A DNA stretch of 64,000 nucleotides from an uncultured Collinsella sp. (GCA_902488525.1 CABTWP010000002.1:1-64000), one strand, 5' to 3'. Shown: positions 35,326 through 44,600, counted from the first letter of the stretch. Program-made: numbers and translations. The notes: a model not told the origin generated them from the letters alone.

Positions 35326-35372
35326 GGGGTCAGGTTTCTTTGCACCAACGTGGTACAGACTAACTTGACCCC
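35326..35372. repeat. TGGTGCAA/GGGGTCA-type palindrome upstream of pcrA
   Basis: GGGGTCA (35326-35332) and TGACCCC (35366-35372) enclose GTT/AAC and TGCACCA/TGGTACA pairs. It resembles the element at 45703-45744. It lies in the 356-bp uppP-pcrA gap, which holds no other gene. Confidence 0.6.
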
Positions 35373-35521
35373 ATTGCGCCAAATCCGCTGGGGCGTGCCT
35401 GATGGCGGCGCACGGAGTCGTGGTGTGATTTGCGTCGGTGTCCGCGCGGCTCGGTATACTGGTACGGCTCAAACTATGGCGCTGCCCGCAGGCGCGCCGT
35501 CCGTCAGATGAGGAGTCGCCC

Positions 35522-38422
35522 ATGACCCAGCCCCTGCCCTGGGAAAAGAACACTGCGGTACCCGTGCCGCCCGCGCCGGAACCCGTGCCGCTCGATGCGT
35601 ACACCGTCCCCGCCGCGCCGGAACCCGAGCTCGTTCCGCTCGACATCTACGACGCTCCCGCGCCGGCACCCAAACCCGCCAAGCCGCTCGTCGATATCGA
35701 TAGCCTGAACCCCGCCCAGCGCGAGGCGGTCCTGACCACCGAGGGCCCGCTGCTGGTCCTTGCCGGCGCCGGCTCGGGCAAGACCCGCGTCCTGACCTTC
35801 CGCATCGCGCATATGCTTGGCGATCTGGGCGTTAAGCCCTGGCAGGTCCTGGCTATCACGTTTACCAACAAGGCCGCGGCCGAGATGCGCGAGCGTCTGG
35901 CAGCGCTCATCCCCAGCGGCACCCGCGGCATGTGGGTGTGCACCTTCCACGCCATGTGCGTGCGCATGCTGCGCGAGGACGCCGACCTGTTGGGCTACAC
36001 CGGCCAGTTCACCATCTACGATGACGATGACTCAAAGCGCATGGTGCGCGACATTATGCAGGCGCTCGGCATCGAGCAAAAGCAGTTCCCCATCAACATG
36101 ATCCGCAGCAAGATCAGCTCGGCCAAAAACGCCATGATCGGCCCCGAGGACATGCTCAAATCCGCCGACAGCCCCAACGACAAAAAGGCCGCGCAGGTCT
36201 ACCTAGAGCTGGAACGCCGCCTGCGTGCCGCCAACGCGATGGACTTCGACGACCTGCTCGTGCGCACGCTCGAGCTGCTGCGCACCCGCCCCGAGGTGCT
36301 CGACAAGTACCAAGAGCGCTTCCGCTACATTAGCGTCGACGAGTATCAGGACACCAACCACGTCCAGTACGAGATCGCCAACCTGCTGGCCGCCAAGTAC
36401 CAAAACCTCATGGTCGTGGGCGACGACGACCAGTCCATTTATAGCTGGCGTGGCGCCGACATCACCAATATCCTGGACTTTGAGAAGGACTTTAAAGACT
36501 GCAAGACCGTCAAGCTGGAGCAGAACTATCGCTCTACGGGCCATATCCTGAGCGCCGCCAACGCCGTGGTGCGTCACAACTCGCAGCGCAAGGACAAGCG
36601 CCTGTTTACGGCCGAGGGCGATGGTGAGAAGATCCAGGCCTTCCAGGCGAGCGATGAGCGCGACGAGGGCCGCTGGATTGCTGGCGAGATCGAGAAGCTG
36701 CACGCCAAGGGCACGAGTTACGACGACATCGCCGTGTTCTACCGCACCAACGCCCAGTCGCGCATTCTCGAAGATATGTTCTTGCGCGCGGGCGTGCCCT
36801 ACAAGATCGTGGGCGGCACGCGATTCTTCGACCGTGCCGAGATCCGCGACGTTATGGCATATCTCAAGATGATCGTGAACCCGGCCGACGAGATGAGCGT
36901 CAAGCGCGTCATCAATACGCCGCGCCGCGGTATCGGCTCCACCTCGATCCAAAAGATTGAGCAGCTGGCGCGCGACAACCGTTGCTCGTTCTTCCAGGCC
37001 TGCGAGATCGCGTGCGCCGAGACCGGCATGTTTAGCGCCAAGGTCCGCAATGGCCTGTCGAGCTTTGTGTCGCTGGTGCGCGAAGGTCGCCGCATGGACG
37101 GCGAGCTCAAGGACGTTGTCGAGATGATCGTCGATAAAACGGGCCTTCTGCAGGCCTTCCGCGCCGAGGGCACCATGGAGTCCGAGAGCCGCGCCGAGAA
37201 CATTCAGGAATTCTTGGGCGTTGCTGCCGAATTTGAAGAGACGCACGAGGATATCGAGGGTACGCTCGAGAGCTTGGAAGAGCTGCGCGCGGCTGGCGTT
37301 GCCGATGTACCGGCCGGCGCCGAGTCCGAGCCCGTCGTGGTGAGCGCGCCTGCGCCTGAACCGGGGCCGTCTGCCCCGGCATCCTCGTTTGAGGCGCTCG
37401 TTGGCGCGCGTGATGCCGCGGGTTCCAATCCGCTCGATAGCTTGGCGGCCCCGGCGCTTTCTCCGCAGGATGCCCTGGCCGCCGCCATCGCGGGCAACGC
37501 GTATGCCGCGCCGACGGAGTTGCCGGCGGGCGCCGTGCATGCCGACGAGATCGAGCGCACCTACGGTCCGCTCACCTGCAAGGCGCTGCCGGCACTCATG
37601 GAGTGGCTGGCCCTGCGCTCCGACTTGGATTCCCTGGCCGGCGAGACGCATGCCATCACCATGATGACCATCCACTCCGCCAAGGGCCTGGAGTTCCCCG
37701 CGGTGTTCGTGGCCGGCATGGAGGAGGGCATCTTCCCGCACGTGCACGACTTTGGCGGCAGCGATGACCCGGGCAAGCTCGAGGAGGAGCGTCGCCTGGC
37801 CTACGTTGCCATCACGCGTGCCCGTAAGCGACTGTTCTTGACCTATGCGGCCACGCGTCGCACCTACGGTTCGACCTCTGCCAACCCGCGCTCGCGCTTC
37901 CTCAACGAGATTCCGTTTGAGGATATCGAGTTTAGCGGTATCGGCTCTGCCGGTTTTGAGGGCACGGGCTGGGAGAAGCGCGGCGACCGTCACGGCACCT
38001 TTGGCTCGGGCATGGGCTCGGATATGTATGGCGGCAAGGTGTTTGGCTCGCATACGCGCTCGACCGGCGGTTCCGGTTCGCGCGGCGGATCGAGCTTTGA
38101 CGACTTCTTTGGCGGCAGCAGCTACGGGACCGAGCGCCATCGTGGGGTTTCGCCCGATGCCGGCCGTGTTGCCTCGACCTTTGGCTCGGGCGCGCCGCGA
38201 GCCAAAAAGCCCTCGTCCAAGGTGTCCCCGACGGTGGAGCGCAAGGTCGATCGCGCCAGCGCATCGCAGGACTTTGCCGCGGGCGATACCGTGAGCCACA
38301 AGACCTTTGGCACGGGTACCGTGATCTCGGTCGCTGGAGACATGATCGAGGTCCAATTCGAAAAGACCGGCCAGACCAAAAAGCTTATGAAGGGCTTCGC
38401 ACCTATAGTGAAACTGACCTAG
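35522..38422 (+). CDS. pcrA: PcrA/UvrD-type superfamily 1 DNA helicase
   Basis: 966 aa 3'-5' helicase for repair and removal of replication blocks. Motifs in order: LNPAQREAV (Q-motif, about 62), AGAGSGKT (Walker A, K87), FTNKAAAEMRERL, VDEYQDTNHVQYE (Walker B), VGDDDQSIYSWRGA, LEQNYRST, TIHSAKGLEFPAVF and YVAITRARKRL. A C-terminal Tudor-like segment (SHKTFGTGTVISV) is characteristic of PcrA. Oddities: a Pro-rich N-terminal 60 aa with repeated APEPxPLDxY, and a roughly 90-aa Ala/Pro-rich insertion before motif V. ATG 35522 has GAGGAG upstream. Confidence 0.95.
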   Translation: MTQPLPWEKNTAVPVPPAPEPVPLDAYTVPAAPEPELVPLDIYDAPAPAPKPAKPLVDIDSLNPAQREAVLTTEGPLLVLAGAGSGKTRVLTFRIAHMLGDLGVKPWQVLAITFTNKAAAEMRERLAALIPSGTRGMWVCTFHAMCVRMLREDADLLGYTGQFTIYDDDDSKRMVRDIMQALGIEQKQFPINMIRSKISSAKNAMIGPEDMLKSADSPNDKKAAQVYLELERRLRAANAMDFDDLLVRTLELLRTRPEVLDKYQERFRYISVDEYQDTNHVQYEIANLLAAKYQNLMVVGDDDQSIYSWRGADITNILDFEKDFKDCKTVKLEQNYRSTGHILSAANAVVRHNSQRKDKRLFTAEGDGEKIQAFQASDERDEGRWIAGEIEKLHAKGTSYDDIAVFYRTNAQSRILEDMFLRAGVPYKIVGGTRFFDRAEIRDVMAYLKMIVNPADEMSVKRVINTPRRGIGSTSIQKIEQLARDNRCSFFQACEIACAETGMFSAKVRNGLSSFVSLVREGRRMDGELKDVVEMIVDKTGLLQAFRAEGTMESESRAENIQEFLGVAAEFEETHEDIEGTLESLEELRAAGVADVPAGAESEPVVVSAPAPEPGPSAPASSFEALVGARDAAGSNPLDSLAAPALSPQDALAAAIAGNAYAAPTELPAGAVHADEIERTYGPLTCKALPALMEWLALRSDLDSLAGETHAITMMTIHSAKGLEFPAVFVAGMEEGIFPHVHDFGGSDDPGKLEEERRLAYVAITRARKRLFLTYAATRRTYGSTSANPRSRFLNEIPFEDIEFSGIGSAGFEGTGWEKRGDRHGTFGSGMGSDMYGGKVFGSHTRSTGGSGSRGGSSFDDFFGGSSYGTERHRGVSPDAGRVASTFGSGAPRAKKPSSKVSPTVERKVDRASASQDFAAGDTVSHKTFGTGTVISVAGDMIEVQFEKTGQTKKLMKGFAPIVKLT

Positions 38423-38431
38423 GCGGCTTTC

Positions 38432-38516
38432 CCAGGCACGGCACCTCGGCCTTCAATCGTCGGGCATGACCTCAAGGTCTATGCCCTCCTCTTTCAGGCC
38501 GATCTGCCGCACCTGG
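38432..38516. repeat. Nested palindrome with terminator core after pcrA
   Basis: Outer imperfect arms CCAGGCACGGCACC... and ...GCCGCACCTGG enclose GGGCATGACCT-CA-AGGTC-T-ATGCCC (38462-38486), followed by TCCTCTTT. The outer arms resemble those at 7627-7713. Confidence 0.65.
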
Positions 38517-38536
38517 AAAACCCGTACATCCTGCTA

Positions 38537-38652
38537 GGCGGGCGTATGGGGCAACATCGCCTGCTCGGGCAGTCCTGCGCAAGACGGAGGCCACATTAAG
38601 TGGCCTCCTTTGCGTGCGGAACTCGCGATCGATGTTGCCCCATACGCCCGCC
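38537..38652. repeat. 116-bp nested palindrome with perfect 23-bp arms
   Basis: Arms at 38537-38559 and 38630-38652 (core GGGCGTATGGGGCAACATCG) are identical inversions. Inside is a perfect 9-bp terminator-like hairpin GGAGGCCAC/GTGGCCTCC (38586-38608) followed by TTT. It lies in the 383-bp pcrA-manA gap, which holds no gene. Confidence 0.85.
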
Positions 38653-38746
38653 CAGGTCCTTAGATAACGTTGCTTGCGAACGTCGCTCTGCTCGTTCGCT
38701 TTTTTGATCTGGAGAGCCGGGTGGGCTGATATATAGATTACGAGTA

Positions 38747-38778
38747 GGGGCTCCTCCGTTGATGAACGGGGGAGCCCC
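38747..38778. terminator. Terminator-like hairpin between pcrA and manA
   Basis: 14-bp stem GGGGCTCCTCCGTT/AACGGGGGAGCCCC (one G-U) with a GATG loop, then TTGTTG on the plus strand. Confidence 0.7.
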
Positions 38779-38805
38779 TTGTTGCGTTTGGGTTGTTGTT
38801 GCGAT

Positions 38806-39738
38806 CTAGAGGTGGCTGATAATCAGTTCCATATTGCCCTCGAGCTCAATCTTGTCCACGGTGCTCGGAGCTAGCAGGTGGCTTCCCTTGCGGACGGGGT
38901 CGCCGCAGATGGTGCCTTCGCCGTCGATGACCGACAGACACATGAAGGGCCAGCGCTGCTCCAAGGTCTTGCTGCCGTCGACGCGCACGCGATCGACGGT
39001 GTAGCAGGGGTTGGACTCGAGCTCGGTTACGCCATCGACCTCGGGCGCGGTCACCGTGCCGTCGGTCGGAGCCTGAGCATCAAAGTCGATGCATTCGAGG
39101 CTCTGCTCAATGTGCAGTGGGCGCAGCTTGCCGTCGGTGCCGGGGCGGTCGTAGTCGTACAGGCGATATGTCACGTCGCTCGACTGCTGCGTCTCCAGAA
39201 TCAGCGTGCCGGTCTTGATGGCGTGAACGGTGCCGGAGTCGATCTGGAAAAAGTCTCCCTTGTGAATCGGCAGCACGTTGAGCATCTCGTCCCAACGGCC
39301 CTCTTCGATCATCTGTGCGGCCTCGGCGCGGTCGTGCGCGCGCTGGCCGACGATGATCGTGGCGCCGGGCTCGCAGTCCAGCACATACCAGCACTCGGTT
39401 TTGCCCAGGCTGCCGTTCTCGTGCTCGGCGGCGTACTCGTCGTTGGGATGAATCTGGATTGAAAGGTCGTCCTTGGCATCCAGAATCTTAATGAGCAGCG
39501 GGAACTCCTTGCCCTCGCAATTGCCAAAGAGCTCGCGGTGCTCGGCCCACAGCCACGACAGCGTGTGACCGGCATACGGGCCCTCCGCAATCTGGCAGTC
39601 ACCGTTGGGATGGGCCGAGATGGCCCAGCACTCACCGATGGGACCTTCGGGAATGTCGTAACCAAATACGGTTTCGAGCTGGCGGCCGCCCCAGATCTTC
39701 TCGTGAAAGATCGGCGTCAGCTTAATCAAATCGGACAT
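38806..39738 (-). CDS. manA: Mannose-6-phosphate isomerase, class I
   Basis: 310 aa cupin zinc enzyme interconverting mannose 6-phosphate and fructose 6-phosphate. Zinc ligands sit in LSIQIHPNDEYAAEHE and in DSGTVHAI; an N-terminal block HEKIWGG and FPLLIKILDA are also typical. The short length is that of Gram-positive ManA. ATG 39738 is preferred over ATG 39744 because the GGGGG tract is then correctly spaced. It is adjacent to the beta-glucoside regulator. Confidence 0.93.
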   Translation of the reverse strand: MSDLIKLTPIFHEKIWGGRQLETVFGYDIPEGPIGECWAISAHPNGDCQIAEGPYAGHTLSWLWAEHRELFGNCEGKEFPLLIKILDAKDDLSIQIHPNDEYAAEHENGSLGKTECWYVLDCEPGATIIVGQRAHDRAEAAQMIEEGRWDEMLNVLPIHKGDFFQIDSGTVHAIKTGTLILETQQSSDVTYRLYDYDRPGTDGKLRPLHIEQSLECIDFDAQAPTDGTVTAPEVDGVTELESNPCYTVDRVRVDGSKTLEQRWPFMCLSVIDGEGTICGDPVRKGSHLLAPSTVDKIELEGNMELIISHL

Positions 39739-39812
39739 GTTCATACCCCCATTGTGTTGTGCGGGCGCTGCACAAAACAGCTCAAAGCGAGCGCCCGGAT
39801 GACTACAAAAAC

Positions 39813-40532
39813 CTATGCCAACGTTACGTTGTGCAACTCAAAGCGGTCGCCAACGTTGCGCGAGACCGAATACTCAAAGGCGGCGCCGCTGTCCAAAAAG
39901 CCAATCTGGGTGAGCTCGAGCAGGGGAGAGCCAGGTTTGGTGTCCAGGCGATCGGCTTCTTCCTCGGTTGCTGCCACGGCGCGAATGGTACGGTGGAAGC
40001 TCGAAATTTTCAGCCCGCATTGCTCGCGGATGAAATGGTAGACCGATCCGTATAGGTCCTTCTTTTTCAGCCCCGGAATCAGCTCGAGGGGCATGTAGGT
40101 GTACTCGATAACGATGGGCTTCCCATCGGCCTGACGCACGCGCACGACGTGATAGGCAAAGTCATCCTCGGCAATTCCCAGCTGGGCTGCGATGTCCGCC
40201 GGTGGATTAACAATCGAGAAATCGTAGACCACCGAGGTCACCTTTTCCCCGCGGTGCTCATACGAAAAGCCCTGGGCACGGTCGTTTTTGCCCTGGAAAA
40301 ACGCCTGGCCGGGAAGTCCCGCCGTGTCCTTAACGTAGGTACCCGATCCGCGCCGGCTGGTAATAAGACCTTCCTCGGTGATTTGCTCGATAGCTCGTTT
40401 GACGGTGATTTTGGAAACGCTATAGAGCTCGCAGAACTCAACGACGGTGGGAAGCTTGTCGCCCGGTTTAAGAGCGCCATCCTCGATACTTCGACGAATA
40501 TCTGCAGCTATCGCCTCGTATTTGGGAATCAT
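39813..40532 (-). CDS. GntR-family (UTRA) transcriptional regulator
   Basis: 239 aa. The N-terminal winged helix has YEAIAADIRRSIEDGALKPGDKLPT, SVSKITVKRAIEQLxxEG-type recognition (VKRAIEQITEEGLI) and SRRGSGTYV. The C-terminal UTRA ligand domain has PIVIEYTYMPLELIPGL. ATG 40532 has AGGAGG five bases upstream. It is divergent from the 6-phospho-beta-glucosidase/PTS operon, which it probably controls in response to a sugar phosphate. Confidence 0.9.
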   Translation of the reverse strand: MIPKYEAIAADIRRSIEDGALKPGDKLPTVVEFCELYSVSKITVKRAIEQITEEGLITSRRGSGTYVKDTAGLPGQAFFQGKNDRAQGFSYEHRGEKVTSVVYDFSIVNPPADIAAQLGIAEDDFAYHVVRVRQADGKPIVIEYTYMPLELIPGLKKKDLYGSVYHFIREQCGLKISSFHRTIRAVAATEEEADRLDTKPGSPLLELTQIGFLDSGAAFEYSVSRNVGDRFELHNVTLA

Positions 40533-40640
40533 TGAACCTCCTTTCCGACATATATCAATACGCAAGTAAGTATAACCCTTAACAAGGCACCCATATAACC
40601 TTTATCTAAGAAGCTCGAGAAAGAAAAAAGAAAAAGACCC

Positions 40641-40668
40641 TTTACTTTTATAATTAGAGCGCTATAGT
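40641..40668 (+). promoter_or_regulatory. Putative promoter/operator of the beta-glucoside operon
   Basis: TTTACT and TATAGT are separated by 16 bp in an AT-rich stretch. The near-palindrome TAGAGCGCTATA (40655-40666) overlaps the -10 and is a candidate GntR operator. A second TATAAT at 40649 is possible. The upstream part of the 303-bp gap is A-rich with no gene. Confidence 0.5.
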
Positions 40669-40713
40669 TTAAGCAACGAACGGAATCTTTCCGCAGAACA
40701 GGATCGACCGTTT

Positions 40714-40799
40714 GGGGACGGTTTTGTTTTGGCGGGTTGGATATCGGTATGACCGGTGCGCGCCCGCGCCGGATAACCTGCCAAAGCAAACCCGTCTCC
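40714..40799. repeat. Imperfect palindrome in the leader of the beta-glucoside operon
   Basis: 25-bp arms at 40714-40738 (GGGGACGGTTTTGTTTTGG...) and 40775-40799 (...CCAAAGCAAACCCGTCTCC) enclose a GC-rich centre. A half copy occurs at 44655-44678. Located between the putative promoter and the first gene, so it would be transcribed as a leader hairpin. Confidence 0.65.
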
Positions 40800-40835
40800 A
40801 ACCGGAAGCTCTAGAACACGAAAGCGAGGACTTTG

Positions 40836-42236
40836 ATGGCACAGTATCAGCTGCCCAACGACTTCTTCTTTGGCGCTGCTATGTCCGGCCCGCAGACTGA
40901 GGGTCAGTGGAACCAGGGCGGCAAGCTCGAGAACCTGTGGGACACCTGGTCCATCCAGGATCTGGGCTCGTTCTACAACTGCGTTGGCTCTTACGCCGGC
41001 AATGACTTTATGGCCAAGTACCAGGAAGACCTTCGCATTTTGAAGGACTTGGGCCTGGATACCTATCGCACTTCCATCCAGTGGAGCCGTCTGCTCGATG
41101 CCGACGGCAACCTCAACGAGGAAGGCGCCGCGTGGTATCACGAGTTGTTCCGCGCCTCTCGCGAAGCCGGCCTGGAGCCGTTTGTCAACTTGTACCACTT
41201 TGACATGCCCACCTACCTTTTTAACCGTGGCGGCTGGGAGAGCCGTGAGGTTGTCGAGGCTTACGCACATTACGCCGACGTCGCCTTCCACGAGTTTGGC
41301 CAGGAGATCAAGTACTGGTTCACCTTTAACGAGCCCATCGTCGAGCCCGAGCAGCGCTATCAGGAGGGCGTGTGGTTCCCGCAGCTCCACGACTTTAGCC
41401 GCGCTCGCACCGTGCAGTATCACATCTCGCTGGCACATGCGCTGGCCGTGGCCAACTACCGTCGCGCCTATGACGAGGGCGCCGTTCGCAGCGATGCCAA
41501 GATCGGCATGATCAACTGCTTTACCCCGGTCTACACCAAGGAGAACCCCAGCGAGGCGGACCTCGAGGCCGTGCGTATGACCAGCGGCATCAACAACCGC
41601 TGGTGGCTCGACCTCATTACCAAGGGCGAGCTTCCCGCCGACGTGCTCGACAGCCTGGCCGAGGGCGGCGTTAAGCTTCCGTTCCGTGCCGGCGACCAAG
41701 AGATTCTTAAGCAGGGTGTTGTCGACTGGCTCGGTTGCAACTACTACCACCCCACGCGCGTTCAGGCGCCGGCGAGCAAGATCGACCAGTACGGTCTGCC
41801 GCACTTTGCCGACGAGTACGTGTGGCCCGACGCCGTTATGAACGAGAGCCGCGGCTGGGAGATCTACCCGCAGGGCCTCTACGACTTTGGCATGGACTGC
41901 GCTAAGAACTACCCCGATCTTGAGTGGTTCGTTTCCGAGAACGGCATCGGCATCATGGACGAATACAAGAACCGAGACGCCGAAGGAACCATCCAGGATG
42001 ACTACCGCGTCGACTTTGTACGCCAGCACCTGGAGTGGGTTGCCAAGGCAATTGCCGAGGGCGCCAAGTGCCGTGGATACCATTATTGGGCCGTCATCGA
42101 TAACTGGTCTTGGGCGAATGCCTTTAAGAACCGTTACGGTTTTGTCGAGGTCGACCTTATGGACGGCTACAAGCGCCGCCTTAAGAAGTCGGCAGCTTGG
42201 CTCAAGCAGGTCGCCACGACTCACGTGGTTGATTAG
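40836..42236 (+). CDS. Glycoside hydrolase family 1, 6-phospho-beta-glucosidase
   Basis: 466 aa. Cleaves phosphorylated beta-glucosides imported by the PTS. Catalytic acid/base is in WFTFNEPIVEPEQ and the nucleophile in WFVSENGIGIMDE. The N-terminal NDFFFGAAMSGPQTEGQW and the C-terminal AVIDNWSWANAFKNRYGFVEVD are typical GH1. ATG 40836 follows GAGGA at 5 nt. First gene of an operon with PTS IIC, IIB and IIA; 6-phospho-beta-galactosidase activity cannot be excluded. Confidence 0.92.
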   Translation: MAQYQLPNDFFFGAAMSGPQTEGQWNQGGKLENLWDTWSIQDLGSFYNCVGSYAGNDFMAKYQEDLRILKDLGLDTYRTSIQWSRLLDADGNLNEEGAAWYHELFRASREAGLEPFVNLYHFDMPTYLFNRGGWESREVVEAYAHYADVAFHEFGQEIKYWFTFNEPIVEPEQRYQEGVWFPQLHDFSRARTVQYHISLAHALAVANYRRAYDEGAVRSDAKIGMINCFTPVYTKENPSEADLEAVRMTSGINNRWWLDLITKGELPADVLDSLAEGGVKLPFRAGDQEILKQGVVDWLGCNYYHPTRVQAPASKIDQYGLPHFADEYVWPDAVMNESRGWEIYPQGLYDFGMDCAKNYPDLEWFVSENGIGIMDEYKNRDAEGTIQDDYRVDFVRQHLEWVAKAIAEGAKCRGYHYWAVIDNWSWANAFKNRYGFVEVDLMDGYKRRLKKSAAWLKQVATTHVVD

Positions 42237-42356
42237 CGAACGGGCGAACGCCCAGACCGCGCGCCGCTGCGCGCAACACATGGCACATCTGGTGGCAGAG
42301 GGCGACAGACCACCGTGCGCATAGGAAAAGGCCGGATTTGAAAGTTAGGAGCAATC

Positions 42357-43700
42357 ATGGCCAGTGGCAACGGAAAGAGCTTCCTCGACAAGTTTGCCGA
42401 GGTCTCTGCGAAGGTGGGAAACCAGGTTCACCTGCGTTCCCTGCGTGACGCCTTCGCGACCATCACGCCGCTCTATATCCTTGCGGGTATCGCGGTTCTT
42501 ATTAACAACGTCGTGTTCCCTCTGTTCCCGCTCGATGCGGCGGGCCTTGCCAACCTTCAGACGTGGGGTTCGGCAATTACGCTGGGCACCCTCAACGTCT
42601 CTGCCATTATCTTGGCCGGATTGATTGGCTACAGCCTCGCTAAGAACAAGCGTTTCGATAACCCGCTCGCTTGCGTGGTCGTCGCTATCTCTGCTTTCGT
42701 CATCATGATGCCGCAGCAGATCACCGCCTCGCTTGCCGCCACGAGCCCGCTGCTCACCGACAAGATCACCTCCGCCGAGGTCACGGGCGCCCTTTCGACT
42801 GCCAACACCGGCACCAACGGTCTGTTCTCGGCTATTATCATCGCCCTGCTTTCCGTCTCGCTCTTCATCAAGATTTCTGGCGTCGAGAAGCTCAAGGTTA
42901 AGCTGGGCGAGGGCGTGCCTCCCGCGGTCTCCAACTCCTTCAACGTCATGATCCCGATGCTGCTCAACCTCGCGATCTTCGCTCTTGCCGCAGCCCTGCT
43001 CGCCGTGTGCGCCGGCACCGATCTGTGCACCATCATCTCCACGTGCATCTCCAACCCGCTCAAGAGCATCATGAACGCCGGTCCGTGGGCTGTTATCCTC
43101 ATCTACACCCTTGCTAACCTGCTGTTCTGCGTCGGTATTCACCAGTCCACCATCTCTGGCGCTACCGTCGAGCCGATCCTGACCATGCTCATCGTCGACA
43201 ACATGGCTACCTTTGCCGCCGGTGGCACCATCCAGCCCGATCACTACATGAACATGCAGATCGTTAACAGCTTCGCCCTCATCGGCGGCTCGGGCTGCAC
43301 CCTCATGCTTCTGCTCGACACGCTCCTGTTCTCCAAGAACAAGGCTTCCGAGACCGTTTCCAAGATGGCTATCCTGCCTGGTCTGTTCAACATCAACGAG
43401 CCGGTTATCTACGGTTACCCCATCGTGTACAACCTGCCGCTCATGATCCCGTTCGTCCTTCTTCCCGATCTGTTCATCGGCATCACCTATGGCCTTACCT
43501 GCGCAGGCATCATCAGCCCCTGCATCGCCCAGGTGCCCTGGACCATGCCTCCCGTCATCAATGCCCTGCTCGCTACGGGCTTTGACTGGCGCGCCGGCGT
43601 GTGGCAGGCTCTCGAGATTGTCATTGGCATGGCCGTCTACCTGCCCTTTATGAAGATTTCCGAGAAGGCAATCGCCAAGCAGGAGGCTCTCGCCGAGTAG
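42357..43700 (+). CDS. celB: PTS lactose/cellobiose-family IIC permease
   Basis: 447 aa multi-spanning EIIC. It has about ten hydrophobic segments, the conserved LLFCVGIHQSTISG loop, and the substrate-site segment LPGLFNINEPVIYGYPIVYN with the invariant NEP. It translocates a beta-glucoside such as cellobiose while IIB phosphorylates it. RBS TAGGAG precedes ATG 42357, 120 bp after the glucosidase gene. Confidence 0.93.
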   Translation: MASGNGKSFLDKFAEVSAKVGNQVHLRSLRDAFATITPLYILAGIAVLINNVVFPLFPLDAAGLANLQTWGSAITLGTLNVSAIILAGLIGYSLAKNKRFDNPLACVVVAISAFVIMMPQQITASLAATSPLLTDKITSAEVTGALSTANTGTNGLFSAIIIALLSVSLFIKISGVEKLKVKLGEGVPPAVSNSFNVMIPMLLNLAIFALAAALLAVCAGTDLCTIISTCISNPLKSIMNAGPWAVILIYTLANLLFCVGIHQSTISGATVEPILTMLIVDNMATFAAGGTIQPDHYMNMQIVNSFALIGGSGCTLMLLLDTLLFSKNKASETVSKMAILPGLFNINEPVIYGYPIVYNLPLMIPFVLLPDLFIGITYGLTCAGIISPCIAQVPWTMPPVINALLATGFDWRAGVWQALEIVIGMAVYLPFMKISEKAIAKQEALAE

Positions 43701-43730
43701 AACGCCTAACGTTCGTCCCTTTCACCTTTG

Positions 43731-43759
43731 CGGGCGCCGGTACGCGGTGCCGGTGCCCG
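43731..43759 (+). other. Hairpin between celB and celA
   Basis: 10-bp stem CGGGCGCCGG/CCGGTGCCCG (one G-U) without a following T run. Possibly a processing or partial attenuation site that sets the ratio of membrane to soluble PTS parts. Confidence 0.45.
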
Positions 43760-43861
43760 CGGCTCTCTCCCTTGCGTAAAGATACAGGGGAGCGGGCACA
43801 ATAGCCGCAAGGAATACAACCAGTTGTCGTCTGCGCGCCGCGCAGTTATAAGGAGGAAACC

Positions 43862-44164
43862 ATGAAGAAGATCATGCTCTGCTGCAATGCCGGCATGTCC
43901 ACGAGCCTGCTGGTCCAGAAGATGCAGGCCGAGGTTGCAAACCGTGGTCTGGATATTGAGGTCGAGGCTCGTCCCATGAACGAGGCCCACGATCACCTGG
44001 ACGAGTGCGACATGTTGCTGCTTGGTCCGCAGATCGGCTACACCAAGGGCGATTTTGAGAAGGAGGCCGCCGGTCGTTTTCCGGTCGAGGTCATCAACAT
44101 GGTCGACTACGGCCGCATGAACGCTGCCGGCATCATCGACCACTGCGTCAGCGTGATGGGCTAG
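43862..44164 (+). CDS. celA: PTS lactose/cellobiose-family IIB component
   Basis: 100 aa. The phosphorylated Cys is in the P-loop-like IMLCCNAGMSTSLLV near the N-terminus; LLLGPQIGYTK is the second conserved loop. RBS AAGGAGG precedes ATG 43862. It accepts phosphate from the IIA encoded 9 nt downstream and passes it to the sugar in CelB. Confidence 0.93.
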   Translation: MKKIMLCCNAGMSTSLLVQKMQAEVANRGLDIEVEARPMNEAHDHLDECDMLLLGPQIGYTKGDFEKEAAGRFPVEVINMVDYGRMNAAGIIDHCVSVMG

Positions 44165-44173
44165 GTGCTCCGC

Positions 44174-44506
44174 ATGGAGGATATGAACGAACTGCAGATG
44201 ACCTGCTTCGAGATCATCAGCTACGTCGGTACCGCCAAGAGCATGTACATCAATGCCGTGCAAAAGGCCAAGGAGGGCGATTTTGACGCCGCCGAGGAGC
44301 TTATCAAGCAGGGCGACGAGGCCTATAACGGTGGCCACGATGTTCACATGGGGCTTCTGAAGAAGGAGGCCAACGGCGAGCGTAACGGCGAGGCCCCGTT
44401 GATTCTGCTGCATGCCGAGGACCAGATGGCCGGTACCGAGACCATGCGCGTCATGGCGACGGAGCTCATCGAGATTCACAAGCAGCTGCAGGTACTTCAG
44501 GCCTAG
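44174..44506 (+). CDS. celC: PTS lactose/cellobiose-family IIA component
   Basis: 110 aa three-helix IIA. Conserved start MNELQMTCFEIISYVGTAKSM and helix KEGDFDAAEELIKQGDEAYN; the phospho-His is in LILLHAEDQMAG. ATG 44174 is chosen; GTG 44165 directly after the IIB stop and ATG 44183 after GGAGG are alternatives that do not alter the domain. Terminator at 44565. Confidence 0.92.
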   Translation: MEDMNELQMTCFEIISYVGTAKSMYINAVQKAKEGDFDAAEELIKQGDEAYNGGHDVHMGLLKKEANGERNGEAPLILLHAEDQMAGTETMRVMATELIEIHKQLQVLQA

Positions 44507-44564
44507 TCGGCGTTATCGCCGCGACGGACCGTGCGGTCCAACAGACAACATAGTCCCTTTGACG

Positions 44565-44600
44565 GGCGCCGGGAGCCTCCGCCTCCCGGCGCCTTTATTT
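44565..44600 (+). terminator. Terminator after the PTS operon
   Basis: Perfect 11-bp stem GGCGCCGGGAG/CTCCCGGCGCC followed by TTTATTTTT. Confidence 0.9.

Noticed and set aside
36203..38356. 717-aa antisense frame inside pcrA
   Set aside because: All helicase motifs lie on the plus strand; the antisense frame has no family signature or RBS.
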